Below are positions 62,748-64,000 of a DNA stretch of 64,000 bases, piece after piece. The translations under genes were made by a program, and so were the position numbers. Source of the stretch: Nocardia nova SH22a (lineage in GTDB: Bacteria; Actinomycetota; Actinomycetes; Mycobacteriales; Mycobacteriaceae); assembly GCF_000523235.1 (NCBI RefSeq), contig NZ_CP006850.1, positions 496,001 to 560,000 on the forward strand. Direction: 5' to 3'. Position 1 is the stretch's first letter. Each line of letters begins with the position of its first letter. The notes beneath the pieces are model-generated. The model had not been told where the DNA came from. It was given only the letters and a program-made list of their open reading frames with translations, and did no database searches.

Positions 62748-64000
62748 GACTTCTCCTCACGTAGTTGCCGCTTGAGTACCTTCCCGGCGGCGCTGTAGGG
62801 CAACTGATCCCGGAATTCCACGAATCGCGGGACCTTGAAGTTGGCCAAAGTCTGTTTCGCGTAAGCGATCACGTCGTCGGCCTCGATCGCCGCGCCGGAG
62901 CGGCGGACGATGTAGACCTTGCCGACCTCGCCCATCCGCTCGTCGGGCACACCGATCACCGCGGACTCGGCGACGCCGTCCAGGCGCGCGAGGGTCTGCT
63001 CGATCTCGGCCGGATACACATTGAATCCGCCGGAGATGTACATGTCCTTGAGCCGGTCGGTGATCTTCAGATAGCCGCGCTCGTCGAGGATTCCGACGTC
63101 GCCGGTGTGCAACCAGCCCTCGGGATCGATGGTCTTGGCGGTGGACTCCGGATCGTCGAGGTAGCCGACCATCACATTGGGCCCGCGCAACAGCACCTCG
63201 CCGTGATCGCCGATGCGGACCTCGAATCCGGCCATCGCCTTGCCGGAGGTGTTGGCGATGGTCTCCGGATCGTCGTCGGGCAGGCACATGGTGCCGAAGC
63301 CGGAGGACTCCGAGAGGCCGTAGGCGGTGACCACGACCTCGAATCGCAGTTCGCCGCGCATTCTTTCGACCAGCACCACCGGAACGGTCGCCGCACCCGT
63401 CACCGCGACGCGCAGACTGCTCAGGTCGAAATCGGCGCGGGCGGGATGTTCGAGAATGGTCTGATAGATGGTCGGCGGGCCGGTGAGGACCGTGATGGCC
63501 TGCTCCTGCACCATCCGCATCGTCTGCGGTACATCGAAAGTCGCCTGCGGGACGATGGTCGCGCCGGTGACCAGGCAGGCGAGGATGGCCGCCTTGTAGC
63601 CGAAGTTGTGGAAGAACGGCGGGATCACCAGATAGCGATCGGAACTGTCGAGGGTGGACCGCTCCGTCCAGCCCCGCACCACATCGAGGGCCTGGCGGTG
63701 CGCGACCATCGTCCCCTTGCTGCGGCCCGTGGTGCCGGAGGTGAACAGGATGTCGGAGATGTCCTCCGGCTGTACGGATTCCGCCCGGTTGACGACCTGA
63801 TCGGCCGGCACGGTCGCCGCGAGTTCCGGCAGTGCCGACCACGCGATGGCATCGTCGTAGTGGGTGGCCTCGCCCTCGGCGGGGATGACGATCACCGTGT
63901 CGATCACGAGTCCCGTTGCAGCGGCCCGCAATTCGGCCAGACGCTGTCGGCCCAGGAACGGATCGGCGATGAACAGGGCCTTCGCGTCCACCCGGCCGAT
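62744..64000 (-). CDS. fadD3: HIP-CoA ligase FadD3 (5' end outside window)
   Basis: The C-terminal part (at least 415 residues) of an ANL-superfamily acyl-CoA synthetase; the start lies beyond 64000. The AMP-binding signature ILFTSGTTGRSKGTMVAH, the adenylate motif VTAYGLSESSGFG, GWLHTGDVGIL and the hinge DRLKDMYISGGFNVYPAEIE with terminal AAGKVLKR are all present. It matches FadD3 (Rv3561), which activates the propanoate chain of HIP as its CoA ester. It is the first visible gene of the fadD3-echA-fadE31-32-33 operon; its promoter, probably under KstR2, is not in view. Confidence 0.9.
   Translation of the reverse strand: MGRVDAKALFIADPFLGRQRLAELRAAATGLVIDTVIVIPAEGEATHYDDAIAWSALPELAATVPADQVVNRAESVQPEDISDILFTSGTTGRSKGTMVAHRQALDVVRGWTERSTLDSSDRYLVIPPFFHNFGYKAAILACLVTGATIVPQATFDVPQTMRMVQEQAITVLTGPPTIYQTILEHPARADFDLSSLRVAVTGAATVPVVLVERMRGELRFEVVVTAYGLSESSGFGTMCLPDDDPETIANTSGKAMAGFEVRIGDHGEVLLRGPNVMVGYLDDPESTAKTIDPEGWLHTGDVGILDERGYLKITDRLKDMYISGGFNVYPAEIEQTLARLDGVAESAVIGVPDERMGEVGKVYIVRRSGAAIEADDVIAYAKQTLANFKVPRFVEFRDQLPYSAAGKVLKRQLREEKS

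Overview
This 64 kb window is high-GC actinobacterial chromosome and almost certainly comes from the order Mycobacteriales, most likely Nocardia or a close relative such as Rhodococcus. The case for this is gene order. mhuD-hydrolase, rlmB-cysS-ispF-ispD-carD, lpqE-radA-disA-canB-mutY, kstR, fadE28-fadE29-chsH2-chsH1-ltp2, kstD-hsaE-hsaG-hsaF, kshA-hsaADCB and fadD3-fadE31-32-33 all correspond to the Mycobacterium tuberculosis Rv3534c-Rv3592 neighbourhood. No rRNA, tRNA, CRISPR, prophage or insertion sequence was seen. Genus assignment is an inference from synteny, because no marker gene settles it.

Layout. 0-9 kb: a VWA protein, a two-component system (LuxR-type regulator and HisKA_3 kinase) divergent from an ABC-2 exporter, an OsmC-like protein, the haem-degrading monooxygenase MhuD, an alpha/beta hydrolase, an acyl-CoA dehydrogenase and an enoyl-CoA hydratase. 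9-20 kb: a housekeeping block with RlmB, CysS, IspF/IspD, CarD, LpqE, RadA, DisA, carbonic anhydrase and MutY. 20-23 kb: a ZnuABC-type zinc importer behind a Zur-like box. 23-26 kb: a trehalose-phosphatase/GH15 fusion. 26-34 kb: KstR and a divergent cholesterol side-chain operon, fadE34-fadE28-fadE29-chsH2-chsH1-ltp2. 34-40 kb: an AFG1/ZapE ATPase and a MoxR/DUF58/DUF4129 envelope operon. 40-46 kb: chsH3 and kstD, divergent from hsaE-hsaG-hsaF. 46-49 kb: a secreted protein, a TetR regulator, a hydrolase and a cupin. 49-55 kb: kshA with a small four-cysteine partner gene, divergent from hsaA-hsaD-hsaC-hsaB. 55-58 kb: a secreted LIP-family lipase, an MFS exporter and its MarR repressor. 58-64 kb: fadE33-fadE32-fadE31-echA-fadD3 for the last steroid rings; fadD3 runs off the right edge.

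How it works together. The dominant theme is complete steroid breakdown. Side-chain beta-oxidation enzymes (ChsH3, FadE34, FadE28/29, ChsH1/2, Ltp2) shorten the C17 chain. KstD and KshA open ring B. HsaA/B, HsaC and HsaD hydroxylate, cleave and hydrolyse ring A. HsaE, HsaG and HsaF turn the released dienoate into pyruvate and a CoA ester. FadD3 and FadE31-33 start on the remaining C/D-ring acid. Three divergent intergenic regions in these loci carry KstR operators matching or nearly matching TNNAACNNGTTNNA (26876, 43528, 51215 and 51318), so one TetR repressor appears to control them together.

The most unusual structure is at radA-disA. A 71-bp unit duplicated in tandem creates two 24-codon reading frames that link radA to disA through successive 4-base stop/start overlaps. 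Other points worth checking are the four-cysteine protein overlapping kshA, a zinc-importer ATPase with a long cysteine-bearing N-terminal extension, a large imperfect palindrome near 39.97 kb, and an apparently leaderless kstD promoter directly under its KstR box.
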